Source: Tolypothrix sp. PCC 7910 | GTDB lineage: Bacteria; Cyanobacteriota; Cyanobacteriia; Cyanobacteriales; Nostocaceae | Reading direction: 5' to 3' | Assembly: GCF_011769525.1 (NCBI RefSeq) | Contig: NZ_CP050440.1 | Coordinates: 5,643,501-5,707,500, forward strand | Length of the DNA: 64,000 nt | Shown here: piece after piece, positions 55,503-64,000 of the stretch | Position numbering within the stretch: position 1 is the first letter of the stretch | Layout of the letters: each line of letters opens with the position of its first letter | The notes under the pieces: generated by a model | Seen by the model: only the letters and a program-made list of their open reading frames with translations | Databases searched by the model: none | Told to the model about the DNA's origin: nothing | Made by a program: the position numbers and the translations under genes

Positions 55503-57122
55503 TTACAAGCGATTGGTATCTTTAGTAATCAGTTTCCAACCTTCTGCTTCATCAATCAGCTTAATGGAATCGAGTTTGAGGCTTTTGTAAGCAGATGCAT
55601 TCAGCAAAAAATAGGGTTGTCCGTTGTAGCGCCAGTAGTATTGCAGTTCCCCTAAACTCGCAGGAATAATTGTGCGATCGCTATAAAAATCTAAGGAAGG
55701 ACGATTGTAACCAAAGGATGTGTAAATCTTTTTGACTGCAGGATTTGCTCGTACTATCATGCTAGCCACTGGTTTGACGGGATATGCATCGCTTAATTCC
55801 CACACCCAGTAGTTAGATTTCATCAACAGCAGCAGTGAAATATAACTTCCCCAAAACAGAATCTTGAGGAATTGCCCATCGCCACGCTCTGCGTAAATGG
55901 CTGCTAAAGTCATTGTTAAAGCAACTGCGGCAAAAATTACCTGTAAGTCTGTTTTTGGGTTTGCACCTGAACTAAAAAAAATGCTTCCCGCAGAAGCCGC
56001 TAATGCAAGTATCGATAAACCAGCTATCCAAGAACGAGGATAGGATGAGAGTAAAGGTAAATTCTCAGTTTCCGCGAGTTGTGCCCCCAAAGCTAAAGCT
56101 AAACTTGGGTAAATCGGGAATAAATACCAGAGAATTTTACTCCCCACACAGGCAATAATTACTAAATAAACACCACTCCAGGCTAATACAAGTTTTGCCC
56201 AACTCAAATTGCGATTTTCCCAAGCTAAACGCAAACTATGGGGTAAAAACAGTAGCCAAGGCCATGCATACATCAATATCTCTTTGAGATAGTACCAAGA
56301 TGTTCTAGAGTTACCCGCCGCACCTGTTCCTAGTTGATTGTTGGCTGGACTGATAAAAGCCATTTGTAGGAAAGTGTGACCGTAGTGTAGCAGCTGAGCA
56401 GCATACCAACCAAGTACTGGTAAGATACCCAGAAAGACGGCGATCCAAAGGTAGTAACAAGTGAGGAGTCGGGGGGTATCCCAATATAAAAAGACAATGG
56501 CGATCGCACCTAACAATACACCATATACCCCTTGAGTTAAGCAAATTAAGCCAAAGGCCAAACCAACACCCAGACAGTAACGCAAATCTCGGCGCGATCG
56601 CAACACGCACCACATCATTACCATCAAAAAACTTACCACTGCGCCATCAATCATTGCCAATCGACCATGACGCACCACAGGAAGCATTGTCAGGTAAATT
56701 AAGGCGCTATAAATCGCCGCCCAGCGTTGGCGAAATGCTTCTCGACCAATACAATACAGTAAAGGTACGGAACAAGCTGTTAAAATTGCTCCAGGTAAGC
56801 GTGTAGTCCATTCATTAATGCCTCCTATTTGATAAGCCCAAGCAACTAGCAAATGCATCAAAGGCGGCTTGTGGGGATAAGGTACACCTCCCAGGGTGGG
56901 GTAAAGCCAATTTAGAGAACCCGCTGGGGAACGCACAATTTCACGCGCAATCTGTGCCACAGTACCTTCATCCCAATCTCGCAGCGGTGCGCCGCCAAGA
57001 TTGATGCTAAACAATAATACTGCTGCTACAAGCAGGACAATTATCCATACCCCATCAATTAATGTTTCAACTGTGCGGTACCGTTGTCCTAGATGACCCC
57101 AAATAAAGCTTCTTTCTTGCAT
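55503..57122 (-). CDS. GT39/ArnT-like glycosyltransferase, polyprenyl-phosphate dependent
   Basis: 539 aa with about eleven membrane helices. The first periplasmic loop carries RDWDEGTVAQIAREI, in which the Asp-Glu pair is the catalytic/metal motif of PMT/ArnT-type GT-C glycosyltransferases, and GVPYPHKPPLMHLLVAWAY follows. The protein transfers a sugar from a lipid-phosphate donor to lipid or protein on the outer face of the inner membrane; acceptor unknown. C-terminal 90 residues are soluble. ATG at 57122, preceded by AGAA only. Monocistronic. Confidence 0.85.
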   Translation of the reverse strand: MQERSFIWGHLGQRYRTVETLIDGVWIIVLLVAAVLLFSINLGGAPLRDWDEGTVAQIAREIVRSPAGSLNWLYPTLGGVPYPHKPPLMHLLVAWAYQIGGINEWTTRLPGAILTACSVPLLYCIGREAFRQRWAAIYSALIYLTMLPVVRHGRLAMIDGAVVSFLMVMMWCVLRSRRDLRYCLGVGLAFGLICLTQGVYGVLLGAIAIVFLYWDTPRLLTCYYLWIAVFLGILPVLGWYAAQLLHYGHTFLQMAFISPANNQLGTGAAGNSRTSWYYLKEILMYAWPWLLFLPHSLRLAWENRNLSWAKLVLAWSGVYLVIIACVGSKILWYLFPIYPSLALALGAQLAETENLPLLSSYPRSWIAGLSILALAASAGSIFFSSGANPKTDLQVIFAAVALTMTLAAIYAERGDGQFLKILFWGSYISLLLLMKSNYWVWELSDAYPVKPVASMIVRANPAVKKIYTSFGYNRPSLDFYSDRTIIPASLGELQYYWRYNGQPYFLLNASAYKSLKLDSIKLIDEAEGWKLITKDTNRL

Positions 57123-57811
57123 ATTCTATGATAATCATCTTGTTTGCTGGTTTGATTACATAGAGATTAGAGCGAATCTCTAATGTTGCCACCCGGTAAT
57201 CAACTGTGTGTTTGGTAATTGCTAGATTCCAAATTAACTCAAATTTATCAAAATAGGAATTTTTTTCTGTGACGAAAACACCTAACTTTTTAAAAGTTGA
57301 ATATCTCTAAAATATTCTTTGCTTAAAAGATATAATTAATACCATGATGCTAGCTTTAACTGACTCTAGTCTGCTTGAGTAAATCTGAGTATTTTAATGT
57401 TAAAAGCTCTAAGGCTATGATATCTGTTGATGATAAACACACTGTTTGTTGATGTAATTTCTCAAGTAATCACAGCGGCAGTGTTTCCTCAGAAAACTTT
57501 ACACGGAAGCTCATTGATTAAACTCTGATGACTTGTAATTTCCAAAACTCGAAAATAGATAATTTAATTACAAAGTGAAAATGTCATTCATGATAAATCT
57601 ACGATTGCCCCTTATTACTTAGAGAAATATATGAGTATGGGTGCATAGATATTCGCCCATATAGATGATGTGTGTGTTGCAAATAATTTTTGAATTGGAT
57701 GATTTTGTAATTGGACAATCTGGGCAGGTAAGCCCCTAGTAAAAAAATATTTTTGCAGCTTTTCAACTTCTTTGAGAATTAAATTCTTAATTCATAATTT
57801 ACAGTTCATTC
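57123..57811. other. AT-rich intergenic region, nothing identified
   Basis: 689 bp between two minus-strand genes. I found no open frame of note, no tRNA-like fold and no strong repeat; one weak dyad (TATGGGTG/CGCCCATA) lies near 57640. Confidence 0.4.
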
Positions 57812-59104
57812 TTAAAAAATCAGAATGATTTGCAAACTCCATTGTGGTTCTTGACGAATCAGTTCTATGCGGCTAATAAATTCTCTCAAATAAAATCTTC
57901 GTTCTGATTCTGATAAATCGTACCAGAATTGGGGAATGGAAACAGCTTGAGCCACTGAACCTAAGTTTACTGGTGGAAGAGTAGCTAACTTGGCTTGAAG
58001 TGCAGAGATTTCTGTGTGAATTTTGTATGCTCGTAACTTTGCTGTTTCTGGATCTAAAACCCCAGTTTCTACTAAAGCAGGTAGCTGAGTAAGTATTTCT
58101 TGTTGACGTGCGATCGCATCTCCTAAACTATTTTTAATAGCATCCAACTGGGGAAAGTTCATCCCAGCCACAGCTTGGGGTAATTCTTGGCAAACCTTGG
58201 CAATCGTCTTGTCTAAAACTGCATCATAAGCCAAAGCCTTACACTTAGGATTTTTAGGACAGCTAATTGGACGTAAATAAAGATACTCTTTGTTTTGGCG
58301 ACGTTGGGTAACGCGAGTCACAGTCATATGAGATTGACACTCGCCGCAAATCACCAAACCTGCTAAAGAACGTGGCGCGCTAGCTGTGCGAGATGGTAAA
58401 CGACTGTTACGGCGTAAAAGCCTGTCAATTTGGGCGGCTTCTTCTGGGGAAATGATGGGAACATGGGTATTTGAGATAATTTCACCATCTTGATAAGCTG
58501 TGTTCCCCCGATAAACTGGATTAGTTAACCAGCGCTTCCCTGTGGTTACCGAGATTTTCTTACCGTATTTTTTAGCTAAATAGCGAACTGCTCCCCGTAA
58601 AGAACCATAGAGCAAAAACTGTTCAAAAAAATCCTTAACAACTGGAGAAGTGCTTCTATCAATCGTGTATTTATCTTTACTTTTTTTGTAACCGTATGGC
58701 GGCTTACCTGGTGGAGGTGCAATATCTAAACGCTTACGGGCGTGTCCTTGGCGGATACGGCGGCTACGTTGCTGATATTGAATTTCTTGTAACAATGTCA
58801 GCAATTGAGCGCGGAGATTACCATGTTCTGAGGTGTAAGGTTGTTCCGTAGCGATGACCACAATACCCATAGCTTCCAATTCATTGAGGCGATCGCTTAC
58901 TTCCTTTACCGTATCTCCCAACTCTTCCAAACGCCGGATCAGCAGATAACTTCCAGGTTCAGTTTGACAATCTTTGATTAACTCTTGTAATTGCAATCGC
59001 CCTCCCAAATCATAATAAACCCGATCCACTTCCCATCCCCAACTATCAATATCAGGAGGATTTTCTAACAAAGGATCGGTGTAGCTGTAGGCGATGATTT
59101 TCAT
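57812..59104 (-). CDS. large serine recombinase (XisF-like) with atypical catalytic motif
   Basis: 430 aa. A short resolvase domain (1-135), a recombinase domain (about 140-260; PPPGKPPYGYKK, YLAKKYGKKISVTTGKRWLTNPVYRG in parts), a zinc ribbon (CGEC...C...C, about 265-300) and a coiled coil (about 315-375). In active enzymes the N-terminus reads YxRVSxxxQ; here it is IIAYSYTDPLLE, without the Arg and with Ser/Thr shifted, and RRLEELGDTV replaces the RxxRLGR-type loop. It resembles XisF-type cyanobacterial recombinases that excise developmental elements. No attachment sites were identified, so activity and target are open. Confidence 0.82.
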   Translation of the reverse strand: MKIIAYSYTDPLLENPPDIDSWGWEVDRVYYDLGGRLQLQELIKDCQTEPGSYLLIRRLEELGDTVKEVSDRLNELEAMGIVVIATEQPYTSEHGNLRAQLLTLLQEIQYQQRSRRIRQGHARKRLDIAPPPGKPPYGYKKSKDKYTIDRSTSPVVKDFFEQFLLYGSLRGAVRYLAKKYGKKISVTTGKRWLTNPVYRGNTAYQDGEIISNTHVPIISPEEAAQIDRLLRRNSRLPSRTASAPRSLAGLVICGECQSHMTVTRVTQRRQNKEYLYLRPISCPKNPKCKALAYDAVLDKTIAKVCQELPQAVAGMNFPQLDAIKNSLGDAIARQQEILTQLPALVETGVLDPETAKLRAYKIHTEISALQAKLATLPPVNLGSVAQAVSIPQFWYDLSESERRFYLREFISRIELIRQEPQWSLQIILIF

Positions 59105-59151
59105 TTGTTATTTGTCATTTGTCATTTGTCATTTGTTATTTGTTATTTGTC
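59103..59151. repeat. heptameric tandem repeat (atttgtc/atttgtt)
   Basis: About seven copies of atttgtc or atttgtt directly upstream of the serine recombinase start codon. Confidence 0.9.
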
Positions 59152-59239
59152 CCCTCATCCCCTTGTCCCCAATCCCCAGTCCCCATTACCCCTAATCCCC
59201 ACTCCCTACGGTCGTGGGGGCCCCGAGTTCCCCAGTCCC

Positions 59240-59599
59240 TCACTGCTGACTCAACTCGATAATATTCCCGTCTGGATCTTGGGTGAAAACAGCAGGACGA
59301 CCAGAGGCGCTGGCTTGGATAGGGTAATTTTGAGCGAGTAATTCTTGTTTAGCGATTTCTAAGTCTGCAACAGAAAAAGCAACATGGGGGTTACGTCCCC
59401 ATTTTTCGTTTTGGTTATCTGTGGGGGAAGATGGCGCGGCGATCAAGTGAATTTGGTAGTTACCGACTTGATACCATGCACCTGGGTATTTGAGAGAGCG
59501 ATCAATTTTAGCTAGTCCTAATACTTTGCCATAAAAAATTTCCGAGCGTTCTAAGTCAGTAACGAGAATGGCGGTATGAAGACTGTTGGTAATTTGCAT
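59240..59599 (-). CDS. VOC family (glyoxalase/bleomycin-resistance fold) protein
   Basis: 119 aa from the ATG at 59599. The frame stays open 167 more codons upstream, but this is translated tandem repeat. One VOC module pair: [32 protein letters not shown] with a metal-site His, [11 protein letters not shown] with a second His and [11 protein letters not shown] with the metal-site Glu. VOC enzymes use a divalent metal; the reaction here is unknown. Cytosolic. Confidence 0.88.
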   Translation of the reverse strand: MQITNSLHTAILVTDLERSEIFYGKVLGLAKIDRSLKYPGAWYQVGNYQIHLIAAPSSPTDNQNEKWGRNPHVAFSVADLEIAKQELLAQNYPIQASASGRPAVFTQDPDGNIIELSQQ

Positions 59600-59639
59600 T
59601 GTCTGTGAGATGGGTGCGATCGCGTTTATTTTAAATTGT

Positions 59640-59769
59640 ATTGGGGATTGGGGACTGGGGATTGGGGATTGGGGACTGGGGATTGGGGACTGGGGACTGG
59701 GGATTGGGGATTGGGGATTGGGGATTGGGGATTGGGGATTGGGGATTGGGGATTGGGGACTGGGGATTG
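59640..59769. repeat. heptameric tandem array (attgggg/actgggg, 18 copies)
   Basis: Eighteen consecutive 7-bp units, each attgggg or actgggg, in strict register. Directly upstream of the VOC gene. Confidence 0.95.
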
Positions 59770-59770
59770 A

Positions 59771-60085
59771 GGTTTTGAGGCTGACAATTGAAGTTTGGAA
59801 GCTGAACGTTGAGGTTTTGAGGCTGAAGATTGAAGTTTGGAAGCTGAACGTTGAGGTTTTGAGGCTGAAGATTGAAGTTTGGAAGCTGAACGTTGAGGTT
59901 TTGAGGCTGACAATTGAGGTTTGGAACCTGGAAGTTGCGGTTTGGAACCTGGAAGTTGCGGTTTTGAACCGGAAAGTTGCGGTTTTGAACCGGAAAGTTG
60001 CGGTTTTGAACCGGAAAGTTGCGGTTTTGAACCGGAAAGTTGCGGTTTTGAACCGGAAAGTTGCGGTTTTGAACTGGAAAGTTGC
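59771..60085. repeat. 21-bp minisatellite, 15 units in three blocks
   Basis: Exactly 315 bp = 15 x 21. The first seven units alternate between ggttttgaggctgaagatt and agtttggaagctgaacgtt types; two units of ggtttggaacctggaagtt; then five identical units of ggttttgaaccggaaagtt and a last variant. On both strands all 315 bp are free of stops in at least one frame, giving misleading long ORFs. Confidence 0.95.
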
Positions 60086-60132
60086 ACCTTTAAGGCTCAA
60101 AAGTTCAAAAGCAATGGAATAAAATTATTAGA

Positions 60133-60272
60133 TCTCTTGCATGAATCTTTGCCCTCACCCTAAATCCCTCTCCCAAGCATGGGAGAGGGACTTGGATATC
60201 GGCTCCCCTGCTCCCGAAATTGGGAGAAGGGGCTCTTGGATGAGGGTAAGTTTTGTATTCGTGCAAGAAGTA
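60133..60272. mobile_element. MITE-like palindromic element
   Basis: About 140 bp with subterminal inverted arms: CTTGCATGAATCTTTG at the left and CAAAAC/ATTCGTGCAAG at the right (CTTGCACGAAT inverted), and an inner palindrome of CCTCTCCCAA / GGGAGAGG blocks. No coding. Transposable origin is inferred from the inverted ends. Confidence 0.6.
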
Positions 60273-60404
60273 TATTTATACAAATTACTTCCTCTGCTCC
60301 TCTGCTTGACCCTTGACTATTGACTCTTGAGCCTTAACAATCAAACCTCAGTCTGAAGAGAGATCCTGATGAGGGTGTTAGTCAGATTCAATATAAGAAA
60401 CCGT

Positions 60405-60414
60405 GTATGCATAC
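60405..60414. promoter_or_regulatory. palindrome GTATGCATAC upstream of the sensor gene
   Basis: A 10-bp perfect palindrome 14 nt before the start codon of the PAS/GAF protein. Possible operator; no binding protein known. Confidence 0.35.
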
Positions 60415-60428
60415 GGATTAATAATTCC

Positions 60429-63400
60429 ATGAAGCGCGATATTACTGGTAAGTTTGTTAGTAATTGGGATTCGGAAAAGAAACAACGATTTAGCATATCT
60501 CTTACCAGTACGGCTTGGCGATCGCTGGATGAAGAGGCTCACAAGCAAGGGATTTCTCGCTCGGAAGTAATTGAGCAAGTGGCTCGCAGTTTTGGGCAGA
60601 ATTACTCCCCTACGGAGAAAGCTGTGTTAGAAGCCAAGATTGTTGAGCAGCAAGAAGTGATCGCACTTTTGCAACGTCAAAAGCAAGATCTGGAAAATCA
60701 ACTCGCCAATGCTCCCGATCCTGAAGCGACTGAGCGCACAGTTACCCTCATCCTCGAAAGTATTACTGATGCTTTTGTCGCATTTGATAAAAATTGGTGC
60801 TATACCTACGTAAATGGTGCGGCAGTTAAAATTCTTGAGAAAACACCAGAAGACATTATTGGTAAGAACGTTTGGACAGAAGTGTTTCCCAGTCTTGTGG
60901 GTAGCCTAGCATACCAAAAACTACATAAAGTTGTAGCAGAACAAGTCCCTGTTTCATGGGAAGAATTTGGGGAGCCTGTTCAGCGTTGGTTAGAAGTCAA
61001 TGCCTATCCCTCAGGTTATGGTTTGGCAGTGTATTTTCGTGATATCACAGAGCGCAAACAAGCTGAAGCTGAGCGCGAAAGGTTGCTGAACGAATTAGGA
61101 ATTGAACGCAGCCGATTTGAAGCGGTTTTACGGCAAATGCCGGCTGGGGTGCTGATTGCTGATGCTGCTGGTAAATTGGTTTTGTCAAACGATCAAGCCA
61201 AACAGATTCTGAAATATGGCTATGAAGAATCACTGCAGCTGGAAGAATATGAACCTATTACTCCCTTTATCGGCTTTAACGGTGATGGAAGACGCTACGA
61301 AGCTAACGATTATCCGTTAATGCGATCGCTCCTCACGGGTGAAGTGATTGCTAATGAAGAAATCTACTTGCATTACAGTGATGGCAGCCAAATTTTAATT
61401 AATGTCAATTCTGCTCCTATTCTTAATCAGCAAAATCAAATAGTGGCGGCTGTTGTAATCTTTCAAGATGTCACAGAACGCAAGCAAATTGAAGAAAATT
61501 TGTGGCAGACAGAGGAGCGGTTACAGCTAGCCTTGTCTTCGGCGCAAATGGTGGCTTGGGACATGGATTTAATCACCAATCAAGTTATTTGTTCTTTTAA
61601 TGCGCTCTCTGTTTGGGGAATTCAATTAGGGACAGCAGCAGAATTTTTTGATCTGATTCATCCAGACGATCGCCAGCAGGTAATAGAATCGGTGCAACGA
61701 GCGATCGCGGGAGAATTTGACTATAACCAAGACTATCGAGTCATTGCTCCCAACGGTGTTACGCACTGGCTCAAAAGCCAAGGACGAGTTTATCTTGATG
61801 CAACTGGGCAAAGAGTAAGAATGACTGGTGTTTCAGTTGACATCACAGAACACAAACAAATTGAAGCCGAACGCGATCGCCTGTTTGAGAGAGAACAAGC
61901 TGCTAGGCTAGAAGCAGAAACCGAGCGCAAACGTCTGTATGACATCCTCATGCAGTTACCAGCGATGATTGCGATCGTGACTGGTTCAGAACATATATTT
62001 GAATTTGCTAATCCTACCTATCTGCGACTGACTGGGCGCACTCCAGATATTATCGGTAAACCAATTCGGGAAGTTTTGCCGGAAACAGAAGGACAGATTT
62101 ATTTTGCACAGCTTGATCGGGTTTACCAAACTGGCGAACCTTTCATTCAGGGTGAGTCACCTGTTTATTGGGATAACAACGGTGATGGTGTCTTAGAAGA
62201 AGCATTCTTTAACTGTGTTTTTCCAGCTTTACGCGATGCTGAAGGGAAAATCCAGGGGGTCTTGCTTCATGGAATTGAAGTTACAGCCCAAGTACGAGCA
62301 AGGCAACAAATTGAACAATTGCTACAAGAATTACAGCACAAGGAAAAACAGCAGCAATTCTTAATTGAATTAAATGATGCGATTCGCGCCATTCAAGACT
62401 CCAAAGAAATTATGTGGCAGGTGGTTTGCGCCACAGGGCAACATTTCCAAGTTAGCCGCTGTACCTACGGTGAGATTGATGCTAGCCAAGAATACGTAAT
62501 TGTCGATCGCGACTATTGCAATGGTGTCATGAGCGTCGCTGGTAGTCACTATCTAGATTCCTTTGGCGTGGAAATTATTGCTGAACTCAAACAGGGCAAA
62601 ACCATCTTTGTGAATAATGTCGATACCGATCCACGGACAGTGGGAGGTGGGGCGGTAGCTTTTAATGCCATCCAAACTAAATCTCTGTTGTGCGTACCCT
62701 TGGTGAAGGAAGGAAGATTTGTCGCCCTATTTGTCTTACACCATATCACCCCCCGCCAGTGGACAGAAGACGATGTCATACTCATGGAGCGAATTGCCCA
62801 AAAAACCTGGCTAGCAGTAGAGCGATCGCGGGCAGAAGAAGAATTGCGACACAGCAAAACTCGCCTACAACTAGCCTTGATGATTGGACGTATGGGTACT
62901 TGGGATTGGGATATGCAAATCAATACCCTTACCTGGTCAGATAGTCATTACAACATCATGGGGCTGCAACCATATGAGTACCCACCCAGCTATGAACTTT
63001 GGGCTAACAGCGTTCACCCCGATGACTTAGGGCACACAGAATTAGCGCTACAACAAGCCATGCTCAATAAAACTGAATATCATCACGAATATCGCACGCT
63101 CTGGGAAAATGGCTCTATTCATTGGATAGAAGCTAGAGGCAGATTTTTATACAATGCCCAAGGACAGCCGATCCAAATGATTGGCGTTCTCATTGACATC
63201 ACAGAACGCAAGCAGGCTGAACAAGAGCGAGAACTATTACTAGAACGCGAACGCATTGCCCGTACTCAAGCTGAAGCAGTACAGCGCCAATTAGAAAGTA
63301 TTTTTGATACCGCTCCAGTAGGTATGGCTCTGTTAGATGCCGAACAACGATTTGTTGCCATCAACGAAGCATTAGCTCAAATCAACGGACTAACCCGCGA

Positions 63401-64000
63401 ACAACACTTAGGGCATTCAGTTGCCGAACTTTTCGGTGAAATAGACCTCAATATAGTCGCAGTTTTTCAAGAGATTTACACTACAGGCAATCCCTTTATT
63501 GCATATAGCTTTGCTATCAATTCACCCGGACGCAGCGATCGCTCCCCCGGTTATTACAATCTTTACTATCTACCTAATATCAACTCACAGGGTCAGATAG
63601 AAGATGTTTTAGCCTATGTTATCGATGTGACAGAGCAAGTACTGTTAGAGCGTGCCCAAAGATTTTTGGCAGAAGCCAGTGCAGTTTTAGCTTCTTCTCT
63701 CGATTACCAAACTACTTTAGAACAAGTAGCACAGCTAGCAACACCAGATTTGGCAGATTGGTGTACAGTCCACATAGTTGCAGAAGATGGTGCCATTGAG
63801 CAAATTGCAGTAGCTCACAGCGACCCAGCAAAACTAGAATGGGCGCAGCAAACCAATAGTAAATATCCTTTTAACCCCAATAATCCTCGTGGCGCTGCCT
63901 TAACTTTACGTACAGGGCAATCTGATATTTTGGCAGATATTCCCGATGAATTAATTGCCCAAGCAGCCCATGACTCAGAACATTTAGAAATTCTGCGCTC
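60429..64000 (+). CDS. multi-PAS/GAF signalling protein with N-terminal RHH-like segment (3' end beyond window)
   Basis: ATG at 60429; 1190 codons are open to the window end with no stop. Residues about 5-58 (KQRFSISLTSTAWRSLDEEA, GISRSEVIEQVARSF) resemble a ribbon-helix-helix DNA-binding domain, unusual in a sensor. A coiled coil follows (65-100), then PAS1 (104-212), PAS2 (230-350), PAS3 (366-480), PAS4 (505-625), GAF1 (644-810), PAS5 (815-930), PAS6 (953-1075) and the start of GAF2 (from 1078). Most PAS units end in a DITERKQAE-type PAC tail. No membrane helix. A histidine kinase or SpoIIE-type phosphatase is expected downstream. Signal not readable. Confidence 0.9.
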   Translation, partial: MKRDITGKFVSNWDSEKKQRFSISLTSTAWRSLDEEAHKQGISRSEVIEQVARSFGQNYSPTEKAVLEAKIVEQQEVIALLQRQKQDLENQLANAPDPEATERTVTLILESITDAFVAFDKNWCYTYVNGAAVKILEKTPEDIIGKNVWTEVFPSLVGSLAYQKLHKVVAEQVPVSWEEFGEPVQRWLEVNAYPSGYGLAVYFRDITERKQAEAERERLLNELGIERSRFEAVLRQMPAGVLIADAAGKLVLSNDQAKQILKYGYEESLQLEEYEPITPFIGFNGDGRRYEANDYPLMRSLLTGEVIANEEIYLHYSDGSQILINVNSAPILNQQNQIVAAVVIFQDVTERKQIEENLWQTEERLQLALSSAQMVAWDMDLITNQVICSFNALSVWGIQLGTAAEFFDLIHPDDRQQVIESVQRAIAGEFDYNQDYRVIAPNGVTHWLKSQGRVYLDATGQRVRMTGVSVDITEHKQIEAERDRLFEREQAARLEAETERKRLYDILMQLPAMIAIVTGSEHIFEFANPTYLRLTGRTPDIIGKPIREVLPETEGQIYFAQLDRVYQTGEPFIQGESPVYWDNNGDGVLEEAFFNCVFPALRDAEGKIQGVLLHGIEVTAQVRARQQIEQLLQELQHKEKQQQFLIELNDAIRAIQDSKEIMWQVVCATGQHFQVSRCTYGEIDASQEYVIVDRDYCNGVMSVAGSHYLDSFGVEIIAELKQGKTIFVNNVDTDPRTVGGGAVAFNAIQTKSLLCVPLVKEGRFVALFVLHHITPRQWTEDDVILMERIAQKTWLAVERSRAEEELRHSKTRLQLALMIGRMGTWDWDMQINTLTWSDSHYNIMGLQPYEYPPSYELWANSVHPDDLGHTELALQQAMLNKTEYHHEYRTLWENGSIHWIEARGRFLYNAQGQPIQMIGVLIDITERKQAEQERELLLERERIARTQAEAVQRQLESIFDTAPVGMALLDAEQRFVAINEALAQINGLTREQHLGHSVAELFGEIDLNIVAVFQEIYTTGNPFIAYSFAINSPGRSDRSPGYYNLYYLPNINSQGQIEDVLAYVIDVTEQVLLERAQRFLAEASAVLASSLDYQTTLEQVAQLATPDLADWCTVHIVAEDGAIEQIAVAHSDPAKLEWAQQTNSKYPFNPNNPRGAALTLRTGQSDILADIPDELIAQAAHDSEHLEILR

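Noticed and set aside
57123-59104. Integrated prophage or developmental element around the recombinase
   Set aside because: No phage structural genes and no convincing direct-repeat attachment sites were found on either side.
59771-60085. CRISPR array
   Set aside because: Units are contiguous with no unique spacers, and no cas genes are present.
59586-60122. Long repeat-encoded proteins on both strands (178, 153 and 286 aa frames)
   Set aside because: They are translations of the 7-bp and 21-bp arrays, which lack stops by composition. The VOC gene has its own ATG at 59599.

Overview
The window looks like chromosome of a filamentous, probably heterocyst-forming (Nostocales) cyanobacterium. 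The grounds are abundant GCGATCGC (HIP1) octamers, a one-helix high-light-inducible protein with an HLR1-like element in front of it, XisI and XisF-like proteins, Uma2 and multi-PAS/GAF signalling proteins, and many heptameric tandem repeats and short palindromic dispersed repeats between genes. Most genes are single or in pairs on both strands, which is usual for these genomes. I see no rRNA, tRNA, CRISPR array or intact prophage.

Layout. 1-9.3 kb: the end of an ECF-type metal/vitamin transporter ATPase, a lipoprotein, a DUF1361 membrane protein, a baeRF-type protein, a secreted protein, a PEP-synthase-like protein with an eroded ATP-grasp half, and MgtC. 9.3-18.9 kb: RecF, a Ca2+ P-type ATPase, a propeller plus transglutaminase protein, a Cas4-like PD-(D/E)XK protein and a phosphohexomutase. 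18.9-22.5 kb is a small mobile-DNA area. An IS701-like element interrupts a BrnA-type antitoxin gene, and its own left end is interrupted by a 170-bp fold-back element. A Uma2 gene just downstream carries an in-frame palindromic-repeat insertion. 22.9-30.5 kb: acetyl-CoA synthetase, EPSP synthase, a thioredoxin-fold protein and a DUF4114 protein. 30.9-34.7 kb: an HLIP gene, then a four-gene deoxynucleotide cluster (thymidylate-synthase-like fusion, dCMP deaminase, membrane-anchored Dcd-like protein, 2-deoxyribosyltransferase-like protein).

34.8-42.9 kb: a CobO-like protein with a ruined P-loop, an adenylate kinase with an in-frame insertion, RNase PH, 6-phosphogluconolactonase, a zinc-ribbon/FHA protein, an OFA-family transporter, an M50-type membrane protein, a zinc-ribbon/L7-L12-like protein and XisI. 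43.1-51.2 kb: a NahK-like kinase with a DOMON-like partner, a membrane protein with an Hsp70/actin-like partner, an AGE-family epimerase and an AtzG-AtzE amidase pair. 51.3-60.4 kb: a fibrillin-like protein, a D-2-hydroxyacid dehydrogenase, an antitoxin relic, DUF4383, MsrA, a GT39-type glycosyltransferase, an atypical serine recombinase and a VOC protein beside large 7-bp and 21-bp tandem arrays. 60.4-64 kb: the first 1190 codons of a multi-PAS/GAF sensor that starts with a ribbon-helix-helix-like segment and runs off the window.

The strongest candidate for an undescribed system is the cluster at 31391-34703. It places pyrimidine deoxynucleotide enzymes next to a Dcd-fold protein that has lost its expected catalytic glutamate and gained a coiled coil and C-terminal membrane helices, followed by a nucleoside-hydrolase-like protein. 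All family calls come from reading motifs by eye; no database search was run.
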